Source: Fibrobacterota bacterium (GTDB lineage: Bacteria; Fibrobacterota; Chitinivibrionia; Chitinivibrionales; Chitinispirillaceae). From it: 64,000 nucleotides of DNA. Shown in pieces: positions 17,284 through 26,577 of this stretch. How positions within the stretch are numbered: position 1 is the first letter of the stretch; every line of letters starts with the position of its first letter. The notes beneath the pieces are model-generated. The model was not told the origin of the DNA and made no database searches. It saw only the letters and a program-made list of their open reading frames with translations. The stretch is taken from positions 124,001-188,000 of the forward strand of contig JAEZKC010000059.1 of NCBI GenBank assembly GCA_023436205.1, written 5' to 3'. The translations under genes were made by a program, and so were the position numbers.

Positions 17284-18165
17284 ATGCTGAATATTGTGCA
17301 GAAAAAAGGCGATCAGTCTCATCTTGACGGCCACGTGACAGTGTATGCCGCCATAGAACTCGATCCTGCAGACCTGATGAATATGAAACACCCGATTGCA
17401 TCCATGGTACATGCGGGTTTTCTGGTGGCTCAGGGAAATTTCAAGGAGCAGAGCAGCCTAAGGGATTTTCTGAAGTCGGAAATGGGTATATCCATGGAGG
17501 ATGAGGGATTAGGGGAGGGGCTGGCGCAGCTGCTTGAAAAGATGGATGGTCTGGAGTCAGCTCTGGATCCGCAGAAGCTTCGGGACAGACTGGAAAATAT
17601 GGGAGAATTGGAGGAGTTTATCCCCACTCCTGCTAAAATAGTACCCTTTCACTCTGAACAGGAGATCCTTTCACAGGATGGGGACGTGTTTTTTGTGGGC
17701 AGTTTCAAGAGTATCGGAAATGCAGTACTGAGCGTTAACGCGGTGCCGATTGTGTATCAGGCTGTTTTCCGTGAGCAGCAACTGCAGACTGTGCGAAATG
17801 AAATCGAATCGCTCATAGCCCAGATTGAACGAAATGAGAGCATTTCAGGGGTGACCTTTGCTTCTCCCGGAATCAATTTGGAAGAAAAGCTGCTTAAGGA
17901 TTTTATCCCCAACATGCTGTACCAGAAAAAGGATCCGGTTGGACTTGCTGCAGCTCAGAAACAGTTTCGGGGTTTTATGACTGGTTATCGTTTTTCGGAA
18001 GATGTGGATACTATAATCTCTCTAATCTCCAAAACTGATGAGCTTACATCCAAAGACTATACCCTGCTTGAACTCTATGCCAGGAAAATTTCTCTTGTTC
18101 AAAAGGAGGAGTTTTCGCAGGCTGAACTGGTACGAAAGCAGATTGAAGAGCTGAGATCAAGTTAG
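17284..18165 (+). CDS. Unrecognised cytoplasmic protein with UVR-like C-terminal helices
   Basis: 293 aa, no signal peptide or membrane helix. The middle holds helical acidic segments (about residues 65-115) and a beta-rich part with DGDVFFVGSFKSIGNAVLSV. The C-terminal 35 residues (LLELYARKISLVQKEEFSQ then AELVRKQIEEL) resemble the UVR motif, a helical hairpin used for protein contacts in UvrB, UvrC and McsA. It is 5 bases after the DUF1189-like gene, so probably the same transcript. I cannot assign a function; the UVR resemblance is by eye. Confidence 0.6.
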   Translation: MLNIVQKKGDQSHLDGHVTVYAAIELDPADLMNMKHPIASMVHAGFLVAQGNFKEQSSLRDFLKSEMGISMEDEGLGEGLAQLLEKMDGLESALDPQKLRDRLENMGELEEFIPTPAKIVPFHSEQEILSQDGDVFFVGSFKSIGNAVLSVNAVPIVYQAVFREQQLQTVRNEIESLIAQIERNESISGVTFASPGINLEEKLLKDFIPNMLYQKKDPVGLAAAQKQFRGFMTGYRFSEDVDTIISLISKTDELTSKDYTLLELYARKISLVQKEEFSQAELVRKQIEELRSS

Positions 18166-18190
18166 GAGCATTATCCTTAAATCCATGATT

Positions 18191-18218
18191 TTGTTGGTTT
18201 TTCATTTCCTCGTATTAT
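18191..18218 (+). promoter_or_regulatory. Candidate sigma-70-type promoter for the hybrid kinase gene
   Basis: TTGTTG (18191-18196), a 16-base spacer and TATTAT (18213-18218). Transcription from here would leave a leader of about 175 bases before ATG 18400, containing the structured segment at 18241-18320. Confidence 0.4.
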
Positions 18219-18240
18219 TTTTCATAAATGATCCTGCCTA

Positions 18241-18320
18241 GCCGAATTCCAGTCTCAGACACGAGCAGAAAACGGATGCGAGGCGGAAAGTTTTCTGAGG
18301 AGGTAGCCGGAATCTGCGCC
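18241..18320 (+). promoter_or_regulatory. Structured 5' leader before the hybrid kinase gene
   Basis: CAGAAAAC (18266-18273) pairs perfectly with GTTTTCTG (18290-18297) around a purine-rich 16-base loop, and ATTCC (18246-18250) pairs with GGAAT (18309-18313) outside it, so two nested stems enclose GAGGAGG between them. No known riboswitch is recognised. It could be a regulatory leader or simply intergenic sequence with chance pairing. Confidence 0.3.
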
Positions 18321-18399
18321 GAATGATATCATTATATTTTTACAGACTTTCGGTTGTGGTTCGTAATCTTACTCCAATCAGCCTAGAGAGAGAAAAAAT

Positions 18400-20061
18400 A
18401 TGCAAGTTGACGGTCATTTGCTTGCCCGCATCATAGATTTTACACCGATCGGGATACTCATAATGCAGCAGGATGGCATTGTGGTATTCGTAAATCAGCA
18501 CGCAGAGAAGCTTTTCAACTGTTCGAAAAGTGACCTGTTGGGGCAGTCTCTGGAGCCCTTTATCTCCGATCCAAACACCGATATCGGTTGGAATTCCATT
18601 TGGGATGGCATTGTCAATGGTGCGCTGGTCGACTCCAGAATTGTCATTACCAGAGACGGCCTTCCGGACATGATCTGCTGCGTTAACTCATTTAAAGTTG
18701 ACGGAATAGGAATCTATCCCGATTGTGTTGCACTGGTTCTGCGTGATGTGACAAGTGAGCAGATAGTAGCAGAGCAGATTGAGAAAAAGAATATCGAAAT
18801 GGCAAAAATGAATACTGAGTTGATTCGTTCAAATGCCGAACTTAAGAAAGTTTCTGAACTCAAATCCAATTTTCTCAGCATAGCCTCTCACGAATTGAAA
18901 ACGCCGCTTACATCCATCAAGGGTTATTCCGATATCATAATTGACAATATGAAAGACAAACTTGATAGTGGCATCTACCGAATGATTGAAAGCATTAACC
19001 GTGCCGCCGATCGATTACATAAGGTGGTAAACAATATTCTGGATGTAACCCGAATCGAGCAGAAAAGACTTCGGCTCAGGCCCGAGCAACTCGATCTCGG
19101 TACTCTTGCCTACGACTGCATGGATGAACTTTCTCAATTTACTCAGAAAAGAGGCATTTCATTTCAGTGTCATTTTTCCGAGCTACCCCAGTTTTATGGT
19201 GACAAAATGCGCATGCAGCAGGTGTTTACCAATCTTTTCAGCAATGCAATCAAGTATTCTCCTGACGGCTCTGCCATTGAGGTTCAGATAAATCTCGAGA
19301 AGGAAAGCCATTTCCATATTGTAATCCGAGATCATGGAATAGGTATTGACAAAAACGAACAGAAGAATATCTTCGATCCGTTTTATGAAGTGGGAAATAC
19401 AAATCGCCACAGCACAGATTTCGCCAAGTTTATGGGAGGTGGAACCGGTCTCGGGCTATCTATAGTAAAAGGTATTGTTGAACGCCATGGCGGCCGAATT
19501 TGGGTTGAGAGTGACGGAGTGCGCGACGGGTCTTTTCCCGGTAGTGAATTTCACATTCTGCTGCCTATTCAATCGGAAATCAGCTGGGATGATGATGAAA
19601 CCAAATCCCTCTATTTCGAAAAAATCGAAAACGCTGATCTGAATGAATTCGAGAATGTGGATGTGGAGGAGGAGAGGCCGTCCATTCTTTTCATTGATGC
19701 CGATCGTGAGGCGGTTGAGATTGCCCGCATGGTTCTTGAAAACGTCTTTGAAATTATGGTTGCCGAATCCGGTGAGCAGGGGCTTTCAATGGCTTTTGAC
19801 TGCAGGCCATCAGTAATTCTCATGGATTCATATCTTCCCGGGCTTGACGGTTACCGTGTATGCCGAATCCTCCGTTCTCAGGAGGAAACTCGTGAAATAC
19901 CCATAGCATTCTTCTCTGCAGGAACCCAGAATGATGAAATCCAGCGCTGTTTTGCAAGTGGTGCAGATGATTTTATTGTAAAGCCATTCAGTGGTCGTGA
20001 ACTTGTCGAAAAAATCTGGCGTCTGCTTATGAAGAAAAAAGAGGAAGAGACTTTTAAATAA
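18400..20061 (+). CDS. PAS-containing hybrid sensor histidine kinase with receiver
   Basis: 553 aa, no membrane helix, so cytoplasmic. A PAS domain covers about residues 8-125, a coiled coil follows, then HisKA with SHELKTPLT (phosphorylated His164), HATPase with NLFSNAIKYS, DHGIGID and GGGTGLGLSIVKGI, and a C-terminal receiver (about 425-545) with phosphoacceptor Asp476 in VILMDSYLPG and the Lys in DFIVKPF. The receiver's first acidic patch reads LFIDADRE. No response regulator is adjacent, so the output partner is elsewhere. It shares a bidirectional terminator with rsmI. Confidence 0.92.
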   Translation: MQVDGHLLARIIDFTPIGILIMQQDGIVVFVNQHAEKLFNCSKSDLLGQSLEPFISDPNTDIGWNSIWDGIVNGALVDSRIVITRDGLPDMICCVNSFKVDGIGIYPDCVALVLRDVTSEQIVAEQIEKKNIEMAKMNTELIRSNAELKKVSELKSNFLSIASHELKTPLTSIKGYSDIIIDNMKDKLDSGIYRMIESINRAADRLHKVVNNILDVTRIEQKRLRLRPEQLDLGTLAYDCMDELSQFTQKRGISFQCHFSELPQFYGDKMRMQQVFTNLFSNAIKYSPDGSAIEVQINLEKESHFHIVIRDHGIGIDKNEQKNIFDPFYEVGNTNRHSTDFAKFMGGGTGLGLSIVKGIVERHGGRIWVESDGVRDGSFPGSEFHILLPIQSEISWDDDETKSLYFEKIENADLNEFENVDVEEERPSILFIDADREAVEIARMVLENVFEIMVAESGEQGLSMAFDCRPSVILMDSYLPGLDGYRVCRILRSQEETREIPIAFFSAGTQNDEIQRCFASGADDFIVKPFSGRELVEKIWRLLMKKKEEETFK

Positions 20062-20073
20062 GTAAAGTCTCTT
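20045..20073. terminator. Bidirectional terminator between the hybrid kinase gene and rsmI
   Basis: AAGAGACTTT (20045-20054) and AAAGTCTCTT (20064-20073) form a perfect 10-bp stem around TAAATAAGT, which includes the kinase stop codon. On the plus strand ATTTT follows; on the minus strand a CTTCCTCTTTTTTC tract follows. The rsmI stop lies at the stem's right edge. Confidence 0.75.
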
Positions 20074-20773
20074 ATTTTCCGGGCTGGCTGGCCATCAAGG
20101 GAGTCTTTACCCTTGTGTTTATCAGGATAACCATTTCTCCTCTTGGCGGATGAACTGAAAAATGTTCTAATAGCTCATCTGCACTTCCGCGTAAGAATTC
20201 CTCATGTATTTTTGTCAATTCTCTGGCGATAACCACCTGTACATTATCCAGAACTGCCTTTATATCTTCCAGTGTTTTTACAATCCGGTGGGGAGTTTCA
20301 TAGAAAATAACGGTCCGCGGTTCTGTTATAAAGCTATCGAGCAGCTTTCGCCTCTGTGAACTTTTATGTGGAAGGAAATTTTCAAAAATAAAGCGGTCGG
20401 TAGGGAGTCCGCTTGCCACTAAAGCCGCCAGAAATGCACTGGCTCCCGGTATGGGAATCACTGTGATACCTTCCTTGATTGCAGCACGGACAAGATTAAA
20501 CGCCGGGTCTGCAACTCCAGGAGTACCGGCATCCGTAATCAGCGCAATTTCTTTTCCTTCTTTAAGAGATGCAACCAATCCCGGAGTAACTCTTTCCTTG
20601 TTGAAATCATGATACGCATTCATGGGGGTAGAAATACCAAGATGATTCATTAGCTTTTTGGAATCTCGGGTATCTTCTGCAAGGATTAAATCCACTTCAG
20701 AGAGTACCTTTGATGCTCGATGACTAATGTCAGACAGGTTACCGATTGGGGTGGAAACTATGTAGAGGCTCAT
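20072..20773 (-). CDS. rsmI: 16S rRNA (cytidine-2'-O)-methyltransferase
   Basis: 233 aa; shorter than the roughly 285-residue E. coli protein because the C-terminal domain is reduced. It methylates C1402 of 16S rRNA in the decoding centre. Motifs: YIVSTPIGNLSD at the N-terminus, LAEDTRDSKKLM, LITDAGTPGVADP, PIPGASAFLAAL and the conserved FYETPHRI. It overlaps the end of the C25 peptidase gene by 4 bases (ATGA) and is the last gene of the long minus-strand run. Confidence 0.95.
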   Translation of the reverse strand: MSLYIVSTPIGNLSDISHRASKVLSEVDLILAEDTRDSKKLMNHLGISTPMNAYHDFNKERVTPGLVASLKEGKEIALITDAGTPGVADPAFNLVRAAIKEGITVIPIPGASAFLAALVASGLPTDRFIFENFLPHKSSQRRKLLDSFITEPRTVIFYETPHRIVKTLEDIKAVLDNVQVVIARELTKIHEEFLRGSADELLEHFSVHPPRGEMVILINTRVKTPLMASQPGK

Positions 20774-23700
20774 CTGAATCCTTCCAACTTAACAATCTTG
20801 ATTATCTTTTTAACTTTTTTTCGATCATTTCTGGCGATGAGCTTAAGATAATAGGTGCCATTGGCCAGTCGTTTTCCTTCGCGGTCGCGTCCATCCCACT
20901 CCACTTCCTGGTAACCTATAATATTGGTAAATCGCCAGTTTCTGATTGCTCTGCCGCTGACAGTGTAAAGAATCATTTCCGCGCTGGCCATGTCTGAAAG
21001 AAGGAATGCGATGCGGATTTTTTGCATTGTTTTTCCGTCGGGGCCAGGTTTAGCCGTGAAAGGGTTTGGATGGCAGGATAGGAATTTGATGGAGAGATTT
21101 TCACCAGGCTTGTAAGCGAAAACCGTTGTAGTCACGTTTCCCGCCAAATCTTGAGCGGTTATGGAAAGTGAATCTATGGATCTTTCACTGGGTGGATAGA
21201 GAGTGAGGTTTATGTTTTCCATTTCTGAGCCGGTAGGTGTGCTGGAACGATTTTGCGCCTGTAACTCTTTTCCGTTTAACTGAATGTGTACAGATGGTAA
21301 AAAGATGCCGGATGGATCGGATATCAATATATTGAATGGACGGTCTTTTGCAATGTAATCTACAAATTGTACTTCACGTGCCGCAACGGAAAGCTGGATT
21401 TCCGGGCCTTTCAGATCTGTAAGATATGCAAGTGTAAAGGGTCCCGGAAGAGCGGAATGAAAAGATGTACTGTTTCCAACTGAAACTGAATTTCCTGCAA
21501 AACGCCAATTATCACTTTCTTCATCCTTCGACAGTACCGCTAATTTACCCGTTGCGGTTGTAGCTTGCTGCTTTTCCAGTGATTTGTCTGTCTTGAAAAT
21601 CCAGTTTAGGCTATCTGTTGTAGATAGAGCAGGACGTAGTCCAAGGGAAAACGCTTTGATGGAATCCTGAGATAAAATTGCCCATGAAGAGCTGCTTTTC
21701 AGAGGTGCAGGCTTGCTTACTGGTTCACTGAAGAGAAATGCTCTGTATTCCTTTGAAAGCTTCTTTACTGGTTTAATGGTTAGCCCTCCACCCACCGAGG
21801 TGAGCGAATCGGAAATCGCTTGAATAGTATTCTGAACCACCTGTAGTGTGCTGATGGTTTCATTATTATTGGGGTCGATTTCACTATACTCACTTCCCAT
21901 TTTGATTATAGCGGAAACAGTGAGGGCTCCAGTTGTGTCAGGCAAGCTTATGATCAGATTTTGACTCTTACCAGGCTGCAGTTCCTTGCATTCAACTGTT
22001 TTAAACGGGGTTTCCGTTGACTCATCTGTCCAGTTTAGCACTACTGAAAAATCTGATGACGGCGTACTGCCAGCATTCAGGACCTGTACGCAGGCCACAA
22101 GAGAATCACCGATCCATTTAAAGGATATCGGTCCAGCGAAAAGCAGGTCCGGTCGTCCCTTCACCGGATAAGAAAAGACGGAGCTCTCTTTTGCGGTTCC
22201 AGCTGATAAAACTCTGAACTTGATTTTCAGAACTACATCGGGGTCTTCTGTAGCTGTTATCGATATTTTACGATTTGTTGTGTAAAGACCAGTAGTGTCT
22301 TTGGACATAAGAATACCACTGGCATTGCTGAATGAGGCTTGAGACGCTTCAATACTGTATAGGCAATAAATACTGGCATCTGAATATTGCTGGGGAAGAT
22401 CTGTTCTGCAGAATACAGCTATACTGTCTCCAAGCGCAATCTCATCTTTTGAAACTCCGATATCGTAGACCATAAAAGTGTCTTTTGTAAAAGGTATCCA
22501 GCCTTTTAACTCAGCACTGTCATTCCAGGCATAGGCCCTGATCATCCCATCGCTTGTACCTGCATCTTTTTTTAAAGTAAGCGTCTTGGAAAAGGAGCCT
22601 TTGTCGAGAGGTAAAAGATGATTCGACCACTCCCGGTCTGAGGCAAGTACCTGGATTCTGACCTGTCCATTTGACAGAGGGTGGGCACTGCCGGTGAGAG
22701 AAATCGTTTCATCCCCGGACACCGCTTTTTTATCAAGGCTCATTTCCAGTGACTCGGATGTAAGAAGCCAAGGCAGCGCGGGATCACCAAGCAGATTGTA
22801 TTGACGAATAAGCGGAATGTAGTCGGGGCCGTTTTGGACAAGCATTAGCATCTCAGTGTAGCTTATCAGTTCGCCGATACTTTCAAAAGATCCGTTTATT
22901 CCCTGCTCCAGTAGTAACCTGTTCATGTAGTTGTTGCCGATTTGGGATGTGTAGGCGGATGCTCCGTAAAAGCTGATTGCCCCATGCTGGCTCGTCCGCA
23001 GGAATTCTTCTCCAAGTGATCGGTAGAAACTGCTTTCGAAAAAACCTGTCAAACAGGTGAAACTGAATACAATCGGCAGTTTGCCGCTTTCGCCCCATGA
23101 GCCGTTGACCAGCTTTGGAAGATCATCGTAACTGAAAAAGCGGCTGTCAGACCAGACATTGCCTCCGCCGTGACCATTGAAATTTAGAATGAAAACGCCT
23201 GCATTTATATAGTCCGCCATTGTTTTGGATGCGGTGAATTCGCTTTTGTAGTAAGGTGATGTGGGGTCGGCGTCCATGCGGAGAATATTCATGTGAGGCC
23301 CAATCACTTCTTTTCTGGTCTTGTCATTAAACTCTGTAAATACTGTCTCTCCGGGTTTTCCTCCGCCTGCAAGCAGGATGTTGTCACGCCAGAATCCTCT
23401 CACCGGGTTTTTAATGTAGGCGACAGTTTTATCCACCATTGCTTTCATCTCAGATTTGTTTTGAGCTGGGAAGCGACCTACTGACAGATCAGCGAAATTG
23501 TCATCCCCTGAAACGGTCACCAGATAGCCATCATCACTGGCCGGCCCCCAACCCGGTATCCTGGACAGATGAGTGGGGATAACATTTCTGCCCCGGTTCT
23601 TTTTGTCCAGATCATGGGTAGTGTCTCCTCCCAAAAGCAAAAAGCGAGGTGGGTGGGCACCACTGATTGCAAAGATATACTTCAAAAAGGTGCGTACACT

Positions 23701-25449
23701 CTCCGGGTCACGTATGCCGAATGAAAAACGGTTGTAAATGTCTTCGATGCTTACAAATGCACATTTCAAACCTCGACTGGTATGAATATCAAGAAGTGGT
23801 TTAAGCTCAGTGTAAAATGAATCCGTGCTTATAATGTAGTAATCTTTTCCAGCCAGGGTGTCCCATATGTTTTTAATCGTATCCAGAACCAGCATATCCG
23901 GAGCTTCACGTTTGCTGGATGTCTGAGCTAGATAGGTGGTTTTACCTGAAATGCTGTCCTGGAAAATAAGAGTGAATCCTGTTTTGTTTTTGCCGGAACC
24001 GGGTTGAATTTCAAATTCAGTAAAGACTCTGTATTTTTCAGTGTCCCACACATCCAGTTCTCTGGATGAGAATCCGGGAATTTCATACTGTGTTATTGCA
24101 TTAAAGGATTCTGGTGTGTTTTTGAACCCAAACTTATTATCCAGTGCTTCATAAGAACGGGTATAGATCACCTTTATCCAATTCAGTGCCGCTCTGTCTT
24201 CAAATGAATGAATCTCTCGGAGAAAGCCGATACTGTTTTTGCCGGTGAGAAGCATTTTGGCTGGAAATGTATCAGTGGTAAACACGATAGAGTTCTGCCC
24301 GTTCCACCGGACGGTGTTTCCTTGTGAGGGGACATCGTCGTTAACCAGAATGGAAAATGAGTGGTCAAATTCAGCAGTGCTTTGACTGGTAAGTCCTGTT
24401 AAAGAAACCATCAGTTTTGCTGTACCCGAAGCAGCAGGTCTGGGAAGATCAATGTCAAAGCTGTTATAATCATTGTTACCCACAAAACCCCAGTACCAGT
24501 TATCAATTGAGCTGTCCGCAACTGGAGCGGATGCTATATCTGCCGGTTGACTAATGGAACCAAGCCATCTGATATCCAAATCCTCCTCGAAATGGAGCGT
24601 GTCCTGAAAATTTTTAGCTCGCACGACCATAGTATCTTTTCCCGTGCCATACAGCGTGAGATCTCTTCTTCTGGCGCCGGATTTAATCATGCAGCGGCTC
24701 CCCGGGTCATCTCCCCAGGTAAGCCAATAAATGTTGGTATTGGAGTATTGGGTGAAATTAGAACTACTTGTACTGAGGTGTCGTCCGTAAAAAAGAATGT
24801 ATGAATTGTCGGCCAAAGCTCCGGAAGTGGTTCCAATAATATGCAGCGGGACTTCTGTTTGCTTTTCATACAGTTTGAAAGTTCTTGAATCTATTTTATC
24901 AACGGGGACACCGGTTTCTTTCAGCTGGTTTTTTGAAATTGCATAGATGCCATCATGACTGACACTTACTTTGACACCGATACGGAACGGAAGCTCCGGA
25001 ATGTCATAAACTGAGGATTTTTTAAGTCTTGCCGGTCCGGGCAGATCAAGGATCCCGTTTTTGAGGGCTACTTTTTCAGGAATGTAACTATACTGGTCGG
25101 CACTGAAAAAAATGGAACCGGATATTGTAGCGGAGCTCTCAGTGGAAATCTTCAGCCACCTGACATACCTCCCATTATACCATCCTTCACTCACATTTTG
25201 TAATCTGGCGGGAATAGATGAATTATTTACAGGTGTAACCAGGACCCGGGCAGTGCTTTTATTTTCAGGATCATTTGTACTGTAGGCAAAAAGAAAGTCG
25301 GATGTCTGGTTTTGAAAATCAACCGTTATCTGTTTGTCTGATGTGGAGACAATGGAAAACCGAGGCTTTTCCGAGCTGCTGATTGCAGTGGATAACGCTA
25401 TGATAATTAAAGAAATCAGAGAAGTTCGAATCATGGTACTATTGTACAA
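20770..25449 (-). CDS. Secreted C25 (gingipain/PorU-type) cysteine peptidase with FlgD-like Ig C-terminus
   Basis: 1559 aa with an N-terminal signal-like helix (about residues 8-25). About 560 residues of beta-rich sequence precede the C25 domain (about 565-900). The catalytic dyad is visible: His760 in LNFNGHGGGNVWSD and Cys799 in VFSFTCLTGFFESS, 39 residues apart as in gingipains. Several Ig-like repeats follow, and the last about 95 residues form a FlgD-Ig-type domain (FLSCHPNPFTAKPG, then WDGRDREGKRLANGTYYLKL), common in cell-surface proteins of type IX-secreting lineages. The long N-terminal part is PorU-like, so it may be the surface sortase or a broad surface protease. The upstream lipoprotein gene overlaps by 11 bases and probably encodes a partner. 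Confidence 0.85.
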   Translation of the reverse strand: MYNSTMIRTSLISLIIIALSTAISSSEKPRFSIVSTSDKQITVDFQNQTSDFLFAYSTNDPENKSTARVLVTPVNNSSIPARLQNVSEGWYNGRYVRWLKISTESSATISGSIFFSADQYSYIPEKVALKNGILDLPGPARLKKSSVYDIPELPFRIGVKVSVSHDGIYAISKNQLKETGVPVDKIDSRTFKLYEKQTEVPLHIIGTTSGALADNSYILFYGRHLSTSSSNFTQYSNTNIYWLTWGDDPGSRCMIKSGARRRDLTLYGTGKDTMVVRAKNFQDTLHFEEDLDIRWLGSISQPADIASAPVADSSIDNWYWGFVGNNDYNSFDIDLPRPAASGTAKLMVSLTGLTSQSTAEFDHSFSILVNDDVPSQGNTVRWNGQNSIVFTTDTFPAKMLLTGKNSIGFLREIHSFEDRAALNWIKVIYTRSYEALDNKFGFKNTPESFNAITQYEIPGFSSRELDVWDTEKYRVFTEFEIQPGSGKNKTGFTLIFQDSISGKTTYLAQTSSKREAPDMLVLDTIKNIWDTLAGKDYYIISTDSFYTELKPLLDIHTSRGLKCAFVSIEDIYNRFSFGIRDPESVRTFLKYIFAISGAHPPRFLLLGGDTTHDLDKKNRGRNVIPTHLSRIPGWGPASDDGYLVTVSGDDNFADLSVGRFPAQNKSEMKAMVDKTVAYIKNPVRGFWRDNILLAGGGKPGETVFTEFNDKTRKEVIGPHMNILRMDADPTSPYYKSEFTASKTMADYINAGVFILNFNGHGGGNVWSDSRFFSYDDLPKLVNGSWGESGKLPIVFSFTCLTGFFESSFYRSLGEEFLRTSQHGAISFYGASAYTSQIGNNYMNRLLLEQGINGSFESIGELISYTEMLMLVQNGPDYIPLIRQYNLLGDPALPWLLTSESLEMSLDKKAVSGDETISLTGSAHPLSNGQVRIQVLASDREWSNHLLPLDKGSFSKTLTLKKDAGTSDGMIRAYAWNDSAELKGWIPFTKDTFMVYDIGVSKDEIALGDSIAVFCRTDLPQQYSDASIYCLYSIEASQASFSNASGILMSKDTTGLYTTNRKISITATEDPDVVLKIKFRVLSAGTAKESSVFSYPVKGRPDLLFAGPISFKWIGDSLVACVQVLNAGSTPSSDFSVVLNWTDESTETPFKTVECKELQPGKSQNLIISLPDTTGALTVSAIIKMGSEYSEIDPNNNETISTLQVVQNTIQAISDSLTSVGGGLTIKPVKKLSKEYRAFLFSEPVSKPAPLKSSSSWAILSQDSIKAFSLGLRPALSTTDSLNWIFKTDKSLEKQQATTATGKLAVLSKDEESDNWRFAGNSVSVGNSTSFHSALPGPFTLAYLTDLKGPEIQLSVAAREVQFVDYIAKDRPFNILISDPSGIFLPSVHIQLNGKELQAQNRSSTPTGSEMENINLTLYPPSERSIDSLSITAQDLAGNVTTTVFAYKPGENLSIKFLSCHPNPFTAKPGPDGKTMQKIRIAFLLSDMASAEMILYTVSGRAIRNWRFTNIIGYQEVEWDGRDREGKRLANGTYYLKLIARNDRKKVKKIIKIVKLEGFR

Positions 25450-26167
25450 TAAAAGAACCGACTTTTAAAGATTGTCGTTCGGCTCCATTCGCTTTTACGT
25501 AAATCCCGTAATACCAGTTTCCGGAGGAAAGTGGAATCAGACTTTGAGGTAATGATGTGGTAAATGGGATTATCTGGTTCTCGCCGCCATATTCAATTTT
25601 GGGAGTTGATTTCCAAATGATGCTTCTGTTTTCATTCCAGATCTCAATACAGGATTCGATTGCCCCCAGAATTCCCAGTACACTCCAATTGAAACTCCAG
25701 GTGCTTTGATTGAATTGTCTGAATGTCGGTTGAGGGGCAAGCATGACAAAAACAGCACCTGAGGTATCTCCGGATCGGTGAAGACTGTCTACCGCAAAAA
25801 TTCGATAAGCTAGTGTATCGTAAAACTCGGTAGGAAAGCCAATGATTGAAAGGTCATCATAAAAGGTGAGAGTATCACCTGGAATTGTTTGTGATAGATC
25901 AAAAACATCAAAGCTTGAATCGTCTTGCACTTTTCGCAGCAATGTGAATGATTGAGCCGATCCGGTTTCAGAAACTGGCGGGCTCCAGAAAATTTTAATA
26001 TACTCCCCGTGCTCATTTCTCAAAGGGTCATATCCTGACAGGATTAAACTGTCAATGGCAGGGGCCGCAAGGGGAGGTGGGGGAGGTGGTTCAATTGTTG
26101 GGCAGGCAAGTCCCAGGCAGAAGACTGAAACAGCTACTGTTGAGAATGTCCATAAGACTTTTTTCAT
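25439..26167 (-). CDS. Putative lipoprotein with a fibronectin III-like domain
   Basis: 242 aa. The N-terminus is a signal peptide ending CLGLAC, a non-perfect lipobox, followed by TIEPPPPPPLAAPAIDSL, a proline linker. Residues about 38-145 look like a Fn3 fold (IKIFWSPPVSETGSAQSFTL, LAYRIFAVDSLHRSGDTSG). The remainder is beta-rich with many aromatic residues. It overlaps the downstream C25 peptidase gene by 11 bases, suggesting a stoichiometric partner at the outer membrane. No specific family recognised. Confidence 0.65.
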   Translation of the reverse strand: MKKVLWTFSTVAVSVFCLGLACPTIEPPPPPPLAAPAIDSLILSGYDPLRNEHGEYIKIFWSPPVSETGSAQSFTLLRKVQDDSSFDVFDLSQTIPGDTLTFYDDLSIIGFPTEFYDTLAYRIFAVDSLHRSGDTSGAVFVMLAPQPTFRQFNQSTWSFNWSVLGILGAIESCIEIWNENRSIIWKSTPKIEYGGENQIIPFTTSLPQSLIPLSSGNWYYGIYVKANGAERQSLKVGSFIVQ

Positions 26168-26577
26168 GTCCGGTCCTCAAGGTAGCTTTGCAGAATTAGG
26201 CAGGCTGCAATCCTGTCTGAAAGACCTTTCTCTTTGCGCTCCTTTTTCTTTCGATGGAGCATCAGTTCGGCTGCCTTTTTCGAGGTGAAACTTTCGTCAA
26301 CATAGTGTATCGGCAGCCCTGTTCGATTCTTTATCTTTTCAGCGCACAGCCTTGCCTGAAGGCTCATTTCAGTCTCCTGATCATCTGCATTCAGTGCAAT
26401 GCCGAAAACCAGCTCTGATGGTTTTTCCGTCTCAATGATAGAAACAAGCTCTGTTATGTAATCGGGGGTCTTCTTGCGGTCAATCACCTCAAGGCCTCTG
26501 ACACAATATCCACCTTCATCGGTAACAGCTATTCCGATACGGCGATATCCGAAATCAACGCCCATGAGCTTCATCAA
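26164..26577 (-). CDS. ruvX: RuvX/YqgF-family Holliday junction resolvase-like nuclease
   Basis: 137 aa, RNase H fold. Signatures are MGVDFGYRRIGIAVTDEGG with the first catalytic Asp, LVFGIALNADDQE, and HYVDESFTSKKAAE with the second acidic residue, ending in SDRIAACLILQSYLE. Family members act in 16S rRNA 5' maturation and have a resolvase-like fold. The first codons read ATGATGAAGCTCATGGG; ATG two to five codons later is possible. It overlaps its neighbours on both sides. Confidence 0.92.
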   Translation of the reverse strand: MMKLMGVDFGYRRIGIAVTDEGGYCVRGLEVIDRKKTPDYITELVSIIETEKPSELVFGIALNADDQETEMSLQARLCAEKIKNRTGLPIHYVDESFTSKKAAELMLHRKKKERKEKGLSDRIAACLILQSYLEDRT

